Source: JACPUX01 sp964517465
Lineage (GTDB): Bacteria > Pseudomonadota > Gammaproteobacteria > Burkholderiales > Casimicrobiaceae
Assembly (NCBI GenBank): GCA_964517465.1
Contig: CAZFEK010000017.1
Span: 1 to 64,000 of the forward strand
Direction of reading: 5' to 3'
Length of the DNA: 64,000 nt
A program made the position numbers and the translations under genes. Under the pieces are notes generated by a model. That model was given only the letters and a program-made list of their open reading frames with translations. It was not told the origin of the DNA and searched no databases. The first letter of the stretch is position 1; every line of letters starts with the position of its first letter. This document shows positions 52,226 through 60,429 of this stretch, piece by piece.

Positions 52226-53283
52226 GCGAGGTTCTCCGGATCGGTCGCGGCCGGTTCCGCCGGGGGCGTGGCGGGATGGGCGTCGAGCCAGTCCTGGATG
52301 GCATGGATGAGCGGCGCGCAGCCTTCGCCCTTGATCGCCGCTACCGCGTACACCGGCTCCTTCCAGCGCAGCGCCTTGACGAAGGCGGCGATGCGCGCTG
52401 CGCGCTCGTCCTCGGGGATGAGATCGATCTTGTTGAGCACCAGCCAACGCGGCTTCTGGTACAAATCTTCATCGTACTTCTTGAGTTCCGCGACGATGGA
52501 TTTGGCATCGCGCACGGGCTGGGCCTCGGGATCCAGCGGGGCGAGATCGACGATATGCAACAGCAGCCGCGTGCGCTGCAAGTGGCGCAGAAACTGGTGC
52601 CCCAGGCCGGCGCCCTCGGCCGCGCCTTCGATCAGGCCGGGGATGTCGGCAACGACGAAACTGCGCCCCTCGTCGGTGCGCACGACCCCCAGGCTGGGGG
52701 CGAGGGTGGTGAATGGATAGTCCGCAACCTTGGGCCGCGCCGCCGAAACCGCGCGGATGAAAGTCGACTTGCCGGCATTGGGCAAACCCAGCAGGCCCAC
52801 GTCGGCCAGCACCTTGAGTTCGAAGTGCACCCGCCGCTCTTCGCCCTTCTCGCCCAGCGTGTGCTGGCGCGGCGCGCGGTTGGTGCTGGACTTGAAATGC
52901 AGGTTGCCCAGGCCTCCCCGCCCGCCGCGTGCCAGGAGGGCACGTGCGCCGTCCTGTGCGAGGTCGGCGATGGCCTCGCCGCTGTCGGCATCGCTGATGG
53001 CGGTGCCTACCGGCACGCGCAATTCGATGTCTTGCGCGCTGGCGCCGTAACAATCCGAGCCCCGGCCATTCTCGCCATTCCTGGCGCGGTGGATGCGGGC
53101 ATAGCGATAGTCGATGAGGGTATTGATGTTGCGGTCCGCCACCGCGTAGATACTCCCGCCACGGCCGCCGTCGCCGCCGTCCGGGCCACCGCGGGGTATG
53201 AACTTCTCACGGCGGAAACTGGCCACGCCGTTGCCGCCGTTGCCGGCGTGCACCTCGATGAAAGCTTCGTCGACGAACTTCAT
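52222..53283 (-). CDS. obgE: GTPase ObgE/CgtA
   Basis: A 353-residue ribosome-associated GTPase. The glycine-rich Obg domain starts MKFVDEAFIEVHAGNGGNGVASFRREK (residues 1-27) and contains the repeated G-G-x-G-G pattern. The G domain has the P-loop G-L-P-N-A-G-K-S-T, the switch segment DIPGLIEGAAEGAGLG, NKIDLIP as the NKxD motif, and AVAAIKGEG. In most bacteria rplU-rpmA precede it. Here the gene overlapping its start is an ArnT-like glycosyltransferase, with ATGA coupling. Confidence 0.97.
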   Translation of the reverse strand: MKFVDEAFIEVHAGNGGNGVASFRREKFIPRGGPDGGDGGRGGSIYAVADRNINTLIDYRYARIHRARNGENGRGSDCYGASAQDIELRVPVGTAISDADSGEAIADLAQDGARALLARGGRGGLGNLHFKSSTNRAPRQHTLGEKGEERRVHFELKVLADVGLLGLPNAGKSTFIRAVSAARPKVADYPFTTLAPSLGVVRTDEGRSFVVADIPGLIEGAAEGAGLGHQFLRHLQRTRLLLHIVDLAPLDPEAQPVRDAKSIVAELKKYDEDLYQKPRWLVLNKIDLIPEDERAARIAAFVKALRWKEPVYAVAAIKGEGCAPLIHAIQDWLDAHPATPPAEPAATDPENLA

Positions 53284-54920
53284 GGCAGGTCTCCGGCATG
53301 ACGATAAAGGCGCAGCACTTCCCGCTCATCGTCGGGGCGGGTGCCTCGCCAGATTTCCGTCCAGGGTCCTTCGGGAGCCGCGCTGCCGGCATCGCCCTGC
53401 ACCAGCAGAAGGCTGCAGTGATTCTCCGGCCCGCGCTCGACGCGCTCGGTCTTGAGTCCAACAAAAAAGTGGAGCAATGCCCGCTGCGCCTCCGCGAGAT
53501 TCTGGCTCGCGACACAGGTCTTGGTTTCTCCCAGCACGCGTTTCAAGTCGAGCATCATGCCCCGATAACTTTTGTCGTAATCGATATACGGCAGCCAGAG
53601 CGTCATGGCAACGCCCCAAACCAAGGTGATGCCGGCTGCCCAGTTGAGCACCGTGCGCCGGTTGGAGCGTCGCGCCGGTCGCACCAAGGCGAACCACAAC
53701 AAAGTGAAAACCGCCGAGAGCCCGAACGCGAAACCGTCGAAGCGTGTTTCGAAATTCGGATGCACCTTGTGCAGTTGTGCGGCCAGATTGGCCGGCGCAC
53801 CGGTAAGCAGGACAGCCCAGGCGAGCCAAAGCGCCAATGCCAGGAGGCCAAAAGTGAGAATTCCGAACCAATCGAGCGCCGCCGACGACCCGCGGCGCAG
53901 CGAATCGACACCCGCGGCGGCAAGCAGCGACAAGGGCAGCAACATCGGCAAAGCAAATACTTCTCGGGTATCCGCGGCCAGACTCAAGAGCGTGAGCATC
54001 ACCGTGAAACACAAAAAGGGCAATTGAATGCCCGGTTTGGCGAGACCCCCATTGAGGCCGCGCGCGCCGGCCCAAAGCGTCCACAGCGCGATGGGCAAAG
54101 CCGGCCAGGCGAACCAAGGAAGCGTTTTGAGATAAAAGAAGAAGTCAGATTCAGCGCCGGGGCGGAAAAAGCTCAGCAGATACGCCGGACCCTGAATCAG
54201 GAGCCATTCGTCGAACAAGGTGGGGTCGCGATGGTAGAGTGCCAAAGGCCAGACGAGCACCCAAGGCGCGAGTGCCACGAGCGCTGCGCCGAGCGTGCGG
54301 GCATAACTCCAAGCGCGCCAGCTCTGAAACAGCGGGAGCAGAGCGGCCGTAATGAGCAGAAACAATGGTCCGACCCAGCCGCGCCCGAGAAAGGCGACGC
54401 CAATGCCGCAGCCCAGCGCGAGCCCGCCCGCCCAGGGCAGGCGAGGTGCCAGGGCGAGCCCGTAGAGCCCAAGCGCCATACCCGCGAGCAAGGCATTGTC
54501 GGCGCTCAGAAGGTGCGAGCGCACCAGAAAACCGAGGCTGCCGATCAGCAGGAGAACGGGCAATGCACCGATATTCGGGCCATAGAGCTCACGCCCGGCC
54601 AGAAGCAGGAAGAGCAGCGCGAAGCCTACGTAAAACGCGCTCGCCAGCCGCGCGCCGTCATAGAGCGGCAGCCAGGATCGAGTCAGGTCGGCGAAGACTG
54701 CCGCGGTGACCGTGAATAGCGGGGGGCGTTCGAGGAAAGGCTCGCCCGCGAGGGTGGGCACGATCCAGTCGCCCGTTTCGAGAACGTGGTGAACCAGGCC
54801 GAAGGTATAGGCTTCGTCGGGTTTCCAAGGATCGTGGCCAAAAAGGCCCAAGGCCAGCCAAGTTAAACAGAAAAGCAGCAGGCCGAAGCGTTTGGCGAGC
54901 CCGAGCAGCGCGCTGGCCAT
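53280..54920 (-). CDS. ArnT/PMT-family membrane glycosyltransferase
   Basis: A 546-residue polytopic GT-C glycosyltransferase. The first periplasmic loop motif is D-P-W-K-P-D-E-A-Y-T, followed by TGDWIVPTLAGEPFLERPPL, the ArnT-like signature in which the Asp/Glu bind the polyprenyl sugar. About 11-12 membrane helices follow, and a ~110-residue C-terminal periplasmic part. It probably moves a sugar from a polyprenyl-phosphate donor to lipid A, protein or glycan. It overlaps obgE by 4 bp. The co-transcription with obgE-proB looks like an accident of packing. Confidence 0.82.
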   Translation of the reverse strand: MASALLGLAKRFGLLLFCLTWLALGLFGHDPWKPDEAYTFGLVHHVLETGDWIVPTLAGEPFLERPPLFTVTAAVFADLTRSWLPLYDGARLASAFYVGFALLFLLLAGRELYGPNIGALPVLLLIGSLGFLVRSHLLSADNALLAGMALGLYGLALAPRLPWAGGLALGCGIGVAFLGRGWVGPLFLLITAALLPLFQSWRAWSYARTLGAALVALAPWVLVWPLALYHRDPTLFDEWLLIQGPAYLLSFFRPGAESDFFFYLKTLPWFAWPALPIALWTLWAGARGLNGGLAKPGIQLPFLCFTVMLTLLSLAADTREVFALPMLLPLSLLAAAGVDSLRRGSSAALDWFGILTFGLLALALWLAWAVLLTGAPANLAAQLHKVHPNFETRFDGFAFGLSAVFTLLWFALVRPARRSNRRTVLNWAAGITLVWGVAMTLWLPYIDYDKSYRGMMLDLKRVLGETKTCVASQNLAEAQRALLHFFVGLKTERVERGPENHCSLLLVQGDAGSAAPEGPWTEIWRGTRPDDEREVLRLYRHAGDLP

Positions 54921-54962
54921 AATGGGTGTTTTCTCTTAACGAATCATTTTGGCGCGCGAACG

Positions 54963-54983
54963 AAAAAGGCAGCCGAAGCTGCC
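54963..54983 (-). terminator. Intrinsic terminator of rpmE with UUCG loop
   Basis: On the minus strand GGCAGC-TTCG-GCTGCC followed by TTTTT. The C(UUCG)G tetraloop makes this hairpin very stable. It starts 36 bp after the rpmE stop at 55019 and lies just before the ArnT-like gene. Confidence 0.85.
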
Positions 54984-55018
54984 TTTCGCCGGTGTTTGGT
55001 GCGCGGCCCTAATGCGCA

Positions 55019-55240
55019 TCACGCTGCCGCGGACGCGGCCTTGCTGCCGTATTTCTGGCGGAACTTCTCGACGCGACCGGCGGTGTCGACGATCTTTTGC
55101 TTGCCGGTATAAAAAGGATGGCAGGCCGAGCAGACTTCCACATGCAGCGGCTTGGTCACGGTCGAGCGCGTGGTGAACGTGTTGCCGCAGCTGCAGGTCA
55201 CCTGAATGTCGGCATACTGCGGATGGATATTGGCCTTCAT
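55019..55240 (-). CDS. rpmE: 50S ribosomal protein L31 (zinc-binding form)
   Basis: A 73-residue bL31. It keeps the four zinc ligands C16, C18, C37 and C40 (C-x-C and C-x-x-C), so it is the Zn-containing C+ paralogue used when zinc is available. HPFYTGKQKIVDTAGRVEKF follows as in the family. ATG at 55240 gives MKANIHPQYADI. The leader has a strong hairpin upstream (55265-55288) and a promoter at 55304-55332. Confidence 0.97.
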   Translation of the reverse strand: MKANIHPQYADIQVTCSCGNTFTTRSTVTKPLHVEVCSACHPFYTGKQKIVDTAGRVEKFRQKYGSKAASAAA

Positions 55241-55264
55241 AAAAATCCCCAAGACGGATGTTTG

Positions 55265-55288
55265 GGCGCCCCGTAAGGGGTGGGCGCC
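55265..55288 (-). promoter_or_regulatory. Hairpin in the rpmE 5' leader, candidate L31 autoregulatory site
   Basis: Seven G-C pairs (55265-55271 with 55282-55288) close a 10-nt loop, 24 nt upstream of the rpmE ATG. It lies wholly within the predicted leader. There is no T-run, so it is not a terminator. Confidence 0.5.
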
Positions 55289-55303
55289 GGCAATAAGCGA
55301 AAC

Positions 55304-55332
55304 ATTATGAAGGTTTTTGTTGCACCGCGCAA
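55304..55332 (-). promoter_or_regulatory. Sigma-70 promoter of rpmE
   Basis: On the minus strand TTGCGC (55332-55327), 17-bp spacer, CATAAT (55309-55304). A start near 55297 gives a leader of about 57 nt. Confidence 0.65.
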
Positions 55333-55408
55333 GCGTTTGAAGCGCTGGCGAGGCAAGTGTCCGGGGGACGTCGGGCGAGCGTAACTATTTGATCAATAAC
55401 TACATTGC

Positions 55409-55933
55409 TTAGGCAGTTCCGGCCCAGACATAACGCAGTTCGGGAATCCGCTCACCGCTGGGGAGTTCCCAAAGGTTACGCTCGGCCCGTTTTCCGCCCT
55501 GATGCTCATAAAACGCTCGCGCCGGGAGATTTTGCTCGAACACCCATAAATGCATTGCGTTGCCCGGGGTGGCTTCTTGTATCCAGCTTCGCGCTCGGCC
55601 CAAAAGAGTTCCGCCCAATCCTTGGCCTTTGCATTCCGGGTGCACATGCAGGTTCTCCAAGCGGGCACCCCAGGCGGGGTCGTGGTCGAGGAGCACACAA
55701 ACAAAACCTGCGAGGTACTCCCTCCGGCGAGCGAGGAGAATCAGCTGCCGCTGCGGGCTCGCGGTTTCAAGCCGCGCTTGCCAGCTGGCCAGATGTTCCT
55801 GCACCAGCGGGCCATCGAGCAAATGATCAGGCAAGATGCCGCGGTAGGTTCTTCGCCAGCTGAGCGCATGCAGCTCGGCGAGCAACATTGCGTCGCTGGT
55901 CGATGCGGAAGACAATTCGAGGGCATGCTTCAC
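55409..55933 (-). CDS. GNAT-family N-acetyltransferase
   Basis: A 174-residue acetyltransferase. The acetyl-CoA loop is in ENLHVHPECKGQGLGGTLLGRARSWI (the R/Q-x-x-G-x-G/A motif as KGQGLG), and LWVFEQNLPARAFYEHQGGKR is the usual C-terminal beta-strand and helix. ALSWRRTYRGILPDHLL near the start is common in RimI-like members. Substrate unknown. GTG at 55933 is chosen because longer starts would run into the divergent sugar dehydrogenase gene. A single gene. Confidence 0.82.
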   Translation of the reverse strand: MKHALELSSASTSDAMLLAELHALSWRRTYRGILPDHLLDGPLVQEHLASWQARLETASPQRQLILLARRREYLAGFVCVLLDHDPAWGARLENLHVHPECKGQGLGGTLLGRARSWIQEATPGNAMHLWVFEQNLPARAFYEHQGGKRAERNLWELPSGERIPELRYVWAGTA

Positions 55934-56023
55934 GGCGTTGGGCGATTCGAGAGCGGGTTCAAAGGAATTGTAGCAAGCGTCAGGAAATATGGTGATCTGG
56001 AGGCTTGATCTGGGCGGGGAAAC

Positions 56024-57124
56024 ATGAGGCTTGGGCGGCTGGCAGTTGCCTGGGCCGGATTCTGTGCCGGGGTTGCCGCTGCCGGCGATTTGCCTTTGCA
56101 CCAGATTCAGTTGCCGGCAGGTTTTGCCATCGAGCTCTGGGCGCGCGTCCCCAATGCTCGCGGCATGACCTGGGGCGAACAGGGCACGCTTTTCGTGGGT
56201 TCGATGAGTGAGGGCAAGGTTGTCGCGTTACGGCTCAAAGCGGACGGGGGGCAGGAGCAGTTCGTCGTGGCGAGCGGGCTGAATCGTCCGGTGGGCGTGG
56301 CGTTTCGCGCGGGAGCCCTCTACGTCTCGGCAATCGATCGCATCTTGCGTTTCGACGACATCGAGAATCGGCTTCAGCGTCCGCCGGAACCGGCCAAACT
56401 CATGGCGGAGTTTCCGAGCGACCGGCACCATGGTTGGAAATTCATCGGCTTCGGACCCGACGGCTGGCTCTATGTTCCAGTCGGCGCGCCCTGCAACATC
56501 TGTGAGCCCGACCCCGATCGCTACGCCAACATCCAGCGCATATCGCCAGACGGCAAAAAACGCGAGGTGTACGCGCGCGGGGTGCGCAACACCGTGGGCT
56601 TTGACTGGCACCCGCAAACCAAGGAGTTGTGGTTCACCGACAATGGGCGTGATTTTCTGGGCGACGATGCGCCGCCCGATGAATTGAACCACGCCTCGGC
56701 GGCAGGGCAACATTTCGGCTACCCCTATTGCCATGGCGGGGACATCGCCGACCCCGATTTCGGCAAGAAGCGAGCTTGCAGCGGCTTTCGATCACCGGCG
56801 CAGAAGCTTGGCCCGCACGTGGCGGGCCTGGGCATGAGGTTTTACACCGGCACACAATTCCCGGAGCAATATCGGGGGCAGATTTTTGTTGCCGAGCATG
56901 GGTCCTGGAACCGGACCGAGAAGTCGGGCTATCGGGTGAGTCTCGTGCGGCTGGAGGGGAATCGTGCCGTGGCGTATGAACCCTTTGCCCAAGGCTGGCT
57001 GCAAGGCCAAAGCGCCTGGGGCCGGCCCGCCGACGTGCTGTTGGCGCCGGATGGATCGCTTCTGGTTTCCGACGACTACGCCGGCGCCATCTATCGCATC
57101 ACTTATCGCAAACCCGGCTCGTGA
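56024..57124 (+). CDS. PQQ-dependent sugar dehydrogenase-like protein (sorbosone dehydrogenase family)
   Basis: A 366-residue secreted beta-propeller. The signal peptide is RLGRLAVAWAGFCAGVAAAG. The blades contain GLNRPVGVAFRAGALYVSAI, DRHHGWKFIGFGPDGWLYVPVGAPCNICEPD (residues 130-160), the GVRNTVGFDWHPQTKELWFTDNGRD stretch and VAEHGSWNRTEKSGYRV. These match the soluble aldose/sorbosone dehydrogenase family that uses pyrroloquinoline quinone. The substrate is unknown. No PQQ synthesis genes are in the window. Stands alone between divergent GNAT and convergent NTF2-like genes. Confidence 0.83.
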   Translation: MRLGRLAVAWAGFCAGVAAAGDLPLHQIQLPAGFAIELWARVPNARGMTWGEQGTLFVGSMSEGKVVALRLKADGGQEQFVVASGLNRPVGVAFRAGALYVSAIDRILRFDDIENRLQRPPEPAKLMAEFPSDRHHGWKFIGFGPDGWLYVPVGAPCNICEPDPDRYANIQRISPDGKKREVYARGVRNTVGFDWHPQTKELWFTDNGRDFLGDDAPPDELNHASAAGQHFGYPYCHGGDIADPDFGKKRACSGFRSPAQKLGPHVAGLGMRFYTGTQFPEQYRGQIFVAEHGSWNRTEKSGYRVSLVRLEGNRAVAYEPFAQGWLQGQSAWGRPADVLLAPDGSLLVSDDYAGAIYRITYRKPGS

Positions 57125-57132
57125 CCGACTGC

Positions 57133-57558
57133 CTAGCTTGCCTGCTGGTTATGCCACCAAATCCAGCACTCCTGGCACAAACCCTGGGCGTTGAATTCGG
57201 CGCGTAAGACGCCGTCGAGCACGAGGCGCGGCAGGGGATCTCCGGGTTTGCGCGCGAGCTGATTGGTTCCTGTGGATGCCGCCCAGATCTTGAAGAGTTC
57301 CTCTGAGGCGACTTGATACGTGGTACGCCAATGGGCGATGCCGCCCTGGGATGTGCGCGCCAGGATTTCGTAGCGCACGGCGACGTCCTCTTGCAGTTTC
57401 ACCCGCTGCCAATAGGATGCCAGCTGTTCGTGCCCGCGCTGTACGGCAAAGGGCGTGTTGTGATAAGCCCCGTCAGCCGCGAACAAAGCGCAGAAAGCGT
57501 GCTCGTCGCGGGATTGCCAGGCGGCTTGGTAGCCGCGCATGAAGTCTTCGATGTCCAT
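57133..57558 (-). CDS. NTF2-like (SnoaL-type) protein
   Basis: A 141-residue cone-shaped alpha+beta fold: FMRGYQAAWQSRDEHAFCALFAADGAYHNTPF, then GHEQLASYWQRV and GIAHWRTTYQVA, ending in CWIWWHNQQ. This is the nuclear transport factor 2 superfamily, used for many ligand-binding or isomerase roles. No catalytic assignment is possible. ATG at 57558 has a strong AGGAGG site 6-8 bases upstream. Divergent from the zinc-finger gene. Confidence 0.8.
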   Translation of the reverse strand: MDIEDFMRGYQAAWQSRDEHAFCALFAADGAYHNTPFAVQRGHEQLASYWQRVKLQEDVAVRYEILARTSQGGIAHWRTTYQVASEELFKIWAASTGTNQLARKPGDPLPRLVLDGVLRAEFNAQGLCQECWIWWHNQQAS

Positions 57559-57709
57559 TCCTGCGTCCTCCTGCTTTTTGAAAGAGAAAGTGTAGCAAAA
57601 TGCCGAATTCCCACGGAGTCGCAGCTGATGCCGCCTTGGGCGGTGTTGGAGGCAGAGAGTTATCGGAACACTGAGGCGATTTCCAAAACATTGATCGAGG
57701 AGTGAGGTC

Positions 57710-58273
57710 ATGCCGCGCATTCGCATTAGGACGATGCAAGGGGAACGCGTTGTTGGTACGCCAAATTGCTCGGTTTTGTCGATTGACTTGAGCACCTATG
57801 CTCAGCGGCGCTCCCTTTGCCTGAAGGCGGACGCGAAACTCTTGGCTGGCGAATCGGTCATTGAGCACTGGTCTTGGGAATGGCCGGAATTGCCGGAAGG
57901 GACGACGATTGAGCTGACCTCAATTCCAGAGAGCAAGGCCCACGCGTTCTTTGATCCGCCGGATGCGGTGCATGGACCGACGTCGACCATTGCCGATGAT
58001 ATCGAGCGAAAGCGTACTGCGGAGCGCGAGTACTTAGCAGCGCAGCGGGAACTGCGGAAGGCGGTCGGGCAACTTGCTGCAATTCGCAGCAAGCCCTCGA
58101 TATCAGTGCCTCTTCCGGGGGAAGAAGAGCCCCCGCTTCCGCCCTACTGTGCATTCTGCGGCGCAACCAGGGACGAGGTGCAAAGACTGGTCGCAGGCCC
58201 GGGTGTTTTCATTTGTAGCGCCTGCGTGCAAATGGCCAACGAAGTGCTTGCCGAGAGCCCGAACCACAGCTAG
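57710..58273 (+). CDS. Protein with a free-standing ClpX-type C4 zinc finger
   Basis: A 187-residue protein I cannot name. Residues 1-85 look like a beta-rich domain of unknown type (MPRIRIRTMQGERVVGTPNC, a Trp pair WSWEWPELP). Residues 92-128 are a charged helix likely to form a coiled coil. Residues 145-182 are a ClpX-type zinc-binding domain: C147-x2-C150 and C169-x2-C172, with AFCGATRDEVQRLVAGPG and FICSACVQMANEVL. There is no AAA+ ATPase. In ClpX this domain dimerises and binds adaptors or substrates, so an adaptor or regulatory role is possible. It converges with the prk gene, with 152 bp of unannotated DNA between them. Confidence 0.75.
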   Translation: MPRIRIRTMQGERVVGTPNCSVLSIDLSTYAQRRSLCLKADAKLLAGESVIEHWSWEWPELPEGTTIELTSIPESKAHAFFDPPDAVHGPTSTIADDIERKRTAEREYLAAQRELRKAVGQLAAIRSKPSISVPLPGEEEPPLPPYCAFCGATRDEVQRLVAGPGVFICSACVQMANEVLAESPNHS

Positions 58274-58425
58274 AGACCTGCTGCTTTGACCGCTTCGGGA
58301 GCGAGCCCGACTGAAGGTAATCGGGTGGCGCAGGCGAAGCCGAGCGCCAGGACAAGTGTAGGTTTGGTTCTTCCCTTCTTTGGTGGCCTGCATCGATGCC
58401 GGTTTGCTGCGCATCGCATCCTGGC

Positions 58426-59301
58426 CTAGCTTGCCCGCTTTCGATTTTCCATCAAACGCAGAATCAAGGGTGTGAAGATGAGCTGCATCGCCAGTTCCAT
58501 CTTTCCTCCCGGCACCACGATGATGTTGGGACGCGACATGAATGAGTCGTGAATCATCGTCAGCAAATAAGGGAAGTCGATGCCCTTGGGGTTGGCGAAG
58601 CGGATCACGACGAAGCTTTCATCGGCGGTCGGGATGTCGCGGGTGATGAAGGGGTTGGAGGTGTCCACCGTCGGCACACGCTGGAAGTTGATATGCGTGC
58701 GCGAAAACTGCGGCGTGATGTAGTTGATGTAATCGGGCATGCGCCGCAAGACGGTATCGACCACCGCTTCGGTGGAGTAGCCGCGGTGTCTTTTGTCTCG
58801 GTGCAGTTTTTGTATCCACTCCAAATTGATGATCGGAACGACTCCGACCAGCAGGTCGGGGTATTGCGCCACATTGATCCTGTCGGTTACCACCGCGCCG
58901 TGCAGGCCCTCGTAGAAAAGAAGATCGGTTCCCTCAGGCAGTGCTTCCCAGGGCGTGAAAGTGCCGGCCTCCTGGCCGCAGACGGTCGCTTCGGCGTCAT
59001 CGTGCAGGTAGCGCCGAACTTGGCCGGTGCCGCTCATGCCATATTGTTTGAACAAACCGGCCAATTCCTCGAACAGGTTTGCTTCGGGGCCGAAGTGGCT
59101 GAAGTGGAGGTTTCCTTTCTGGCGGGCCTCGTCCATGGCAGCTCGCATCGCCTTTCGGTCATGGCGGTGAAACGAGTCGCCTTCGACGATGGCCGCCTTG
59201 AGCTCTTCGCGCCGAAAGATATGCTGAAAGGTGCGCGTTACGGTGGAGGTGCCGGCGCCGGAGGAGCCGGTGATGGCGATGATCGGATGGCGAGTGGACA
59301 T
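58426..59301 (-). CDS. cbbP: Phosphoribulokinase
   Basis: A 291-residue class I (bacterial, octameric) phosphoribulokinase. The P-loop is I-T-G-S-S-G-A-G-T-S-T at residues 10-20. VEGDSFHRHDRKAMRAAMDEA, FYEGLHGAVVTDRINVA with the catalytic Asp/Glu region, and FVVIRFANPKGIDFPYLL are characteristic. It makes ribulose-1,5-bisphosphate, the RuBisCO substrate. Third gene of the cbbM-fbp-prk unit, with 19 bp to the fbp stop. Probably controlled by the CbbR-dependent promoter in front of cbbM. Confidence 0.96.
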   Translation of the reverse strand: MSTRHPIIAITGSSGAGTSTVTRTFQHIFRREELKAAIVEGDSFHRHDRKAMRAAMDEARQKGNLHFSHFGPEANLFEELAGLFKQYGMSGTGQVRRYLHDDAEATVCGQEAGTFTPWEALPEGTDLLFYEGLHGAVVTDRINVAQYPDLLVGVVPIINLEWIQKLHRDKRHRGYSTEAVVDTVLRRMPDYINYITPQFSRTHINFQRVPTVDTSNPFITRDIPTADESFVVIRFANPKGIDFPYLLTMIHDSFMSRPNIIVVPGGKMELAMQLIFTPLILRLMENRKRAS

Positions 59302-59320
59302 GATGTGCGTTCCGGCCCCG

Positions 59321-60403
59321 CTAGGCGCGCAGCAGCGAGCGCTCGCCGAAAAGCGGCGAGGCCAGTTCTGGTGCGTCGCGGCATTCGCGGTACTCGCGAT
59401 GGTACTGGGTGATGCGTTCCACTTCGCGGCAAGAGCCGAACACGAAGGGCACGCGCTGGTGCAGGGTCTCGGGTTCGATATCGAGCACGCGCATGCGTCC
59501 GGTACTGGCGCTGCCGCCCGCCTGCTCGATCAAAAAGGCCACCGGGTTCACTTCATAGAGTAGACGCAGGCGCCCCCCCTGCGCACGCAGGCGCTCGTCG
59601 ATCGGGTAGAGGTAGACGCCGCCGCGAGTCAACACCCGGTAGGCTTCGGCCACCAAGGAGGCGATCCAGCGCGTGTTGAATTCTTTGGCGCGAGGGCCGT
59701 CCCGGCCGGCTTGGCATTCCTCGATGTAGCGGCGAACCGGGGGCTCCCAGTGGCGGGCGTTGGAGCCGTTGATTGCGTACTCGGCGGTGTCTTTGGGAAT
59801 GGTGAGCTGAGCTTGGGTAAGCACGAACTCGCCGATCTGCCGGTCGAGCGTAAAGACATCGACCCCGCGGCCGGTGGTGAGCACCAGCACGGTGGATGGG
59901 CCGTACAAAGCAAAACCTGCCGCCACCTGCATATCGCCTTCTTGCAAGTACTCCTTGGGCGCAACCTCGGAACCCGTTGCGGTGCGGCGCAGAACCGAGA
60001 AGATCGTGCCGACGCTGATGTTGGACTCCACTCCTGCGGACCCATCGAGCGGATCGAATAGCAACAAGTAGTCGCCGCGCGGCAGGTTCGGCGGCACGGG
60101 CAGCGCTTCGGGCAATTCTTCGGATGCGACTCCGGCGAGCTGCCCGCCCCAAAGCGAGCTCTCGATCATCAGGCCATTGGCGTAAACGTCGAGCTTCTTC
60201 TGCGTTTCGCCCTGGACGTTGATTTGGTCGCCGGCAACGTTGCCCAGGCGCCCCTCCAACGCCGCTCGCTCCACTGCCGTGGCGATACTCTTGCAAGTGA
60301 CGGCGACGTCGACCAACAAAGCGGCAAGGTCTTGATCGAGCGCGTTCGGGCCTCGAGTCTGGCTGGTCAAAAATTGGCGCAGGGTTCTCTGGCTGGCATA
60401 CAT
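59321..60403 (-). CDS. fbp: Fructose-1,6-bisphosphatase, class 1
   Basis: A 360-residue class 1 FBPase of the Calvin cycle and gluconeogenesis. Metal-site motif L-L-L-F-D-P-L-D-G-S followed by SNISVGTIFSVLR. YGPSTVLVLTTGRGVDVF, NARHWEPPVRRYIEECQAG and LLYEVNPVAFLIEQAGGSAS are all present. The ATG at 60403 has AAGGAGG seven bases upstream and the usual start MYASQRTLRQFL. The frame is open far upstream into cbbM but only as an antisense-free run of unrelated sequence. It lies 26 bp after the cbbM stop. Confidence 0.95.
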   Translation of the reverse strand: MYASQRTLRQFLTSQTRGPNALDQDLAALLVDVAVTCKSIATAVERAALEGRLGNVAGDQINVQGETQKKLDVYANGLMIESSLWGGQLAGVASEELPEALPVPPNLPRGDYLLLFDPLDGSAGVESNISVGTIFSVLRRTATGSEVAPKEYLQEGDMQVAAGFALYGPSTVLVLTTGRGVDVFTLDRQIGEFVLTQAQLTIPKDTAEYAINGSNARHWEPPVRRYIEECQAGRDGPRAKEFNTRWIASLVAEAYRVLTRGGVYLYPIDERLRAQGGRLRLLYEVNPVAFLIEQAGGSASTGRMRVLDIEPETLHQRVPFVFGSCREVERITQYHREYRECRDAPELASPLFGERSLLRA

Positions 60404-60429
60404 AGGGTTTCCTCCTTGATTGGCTCTGA

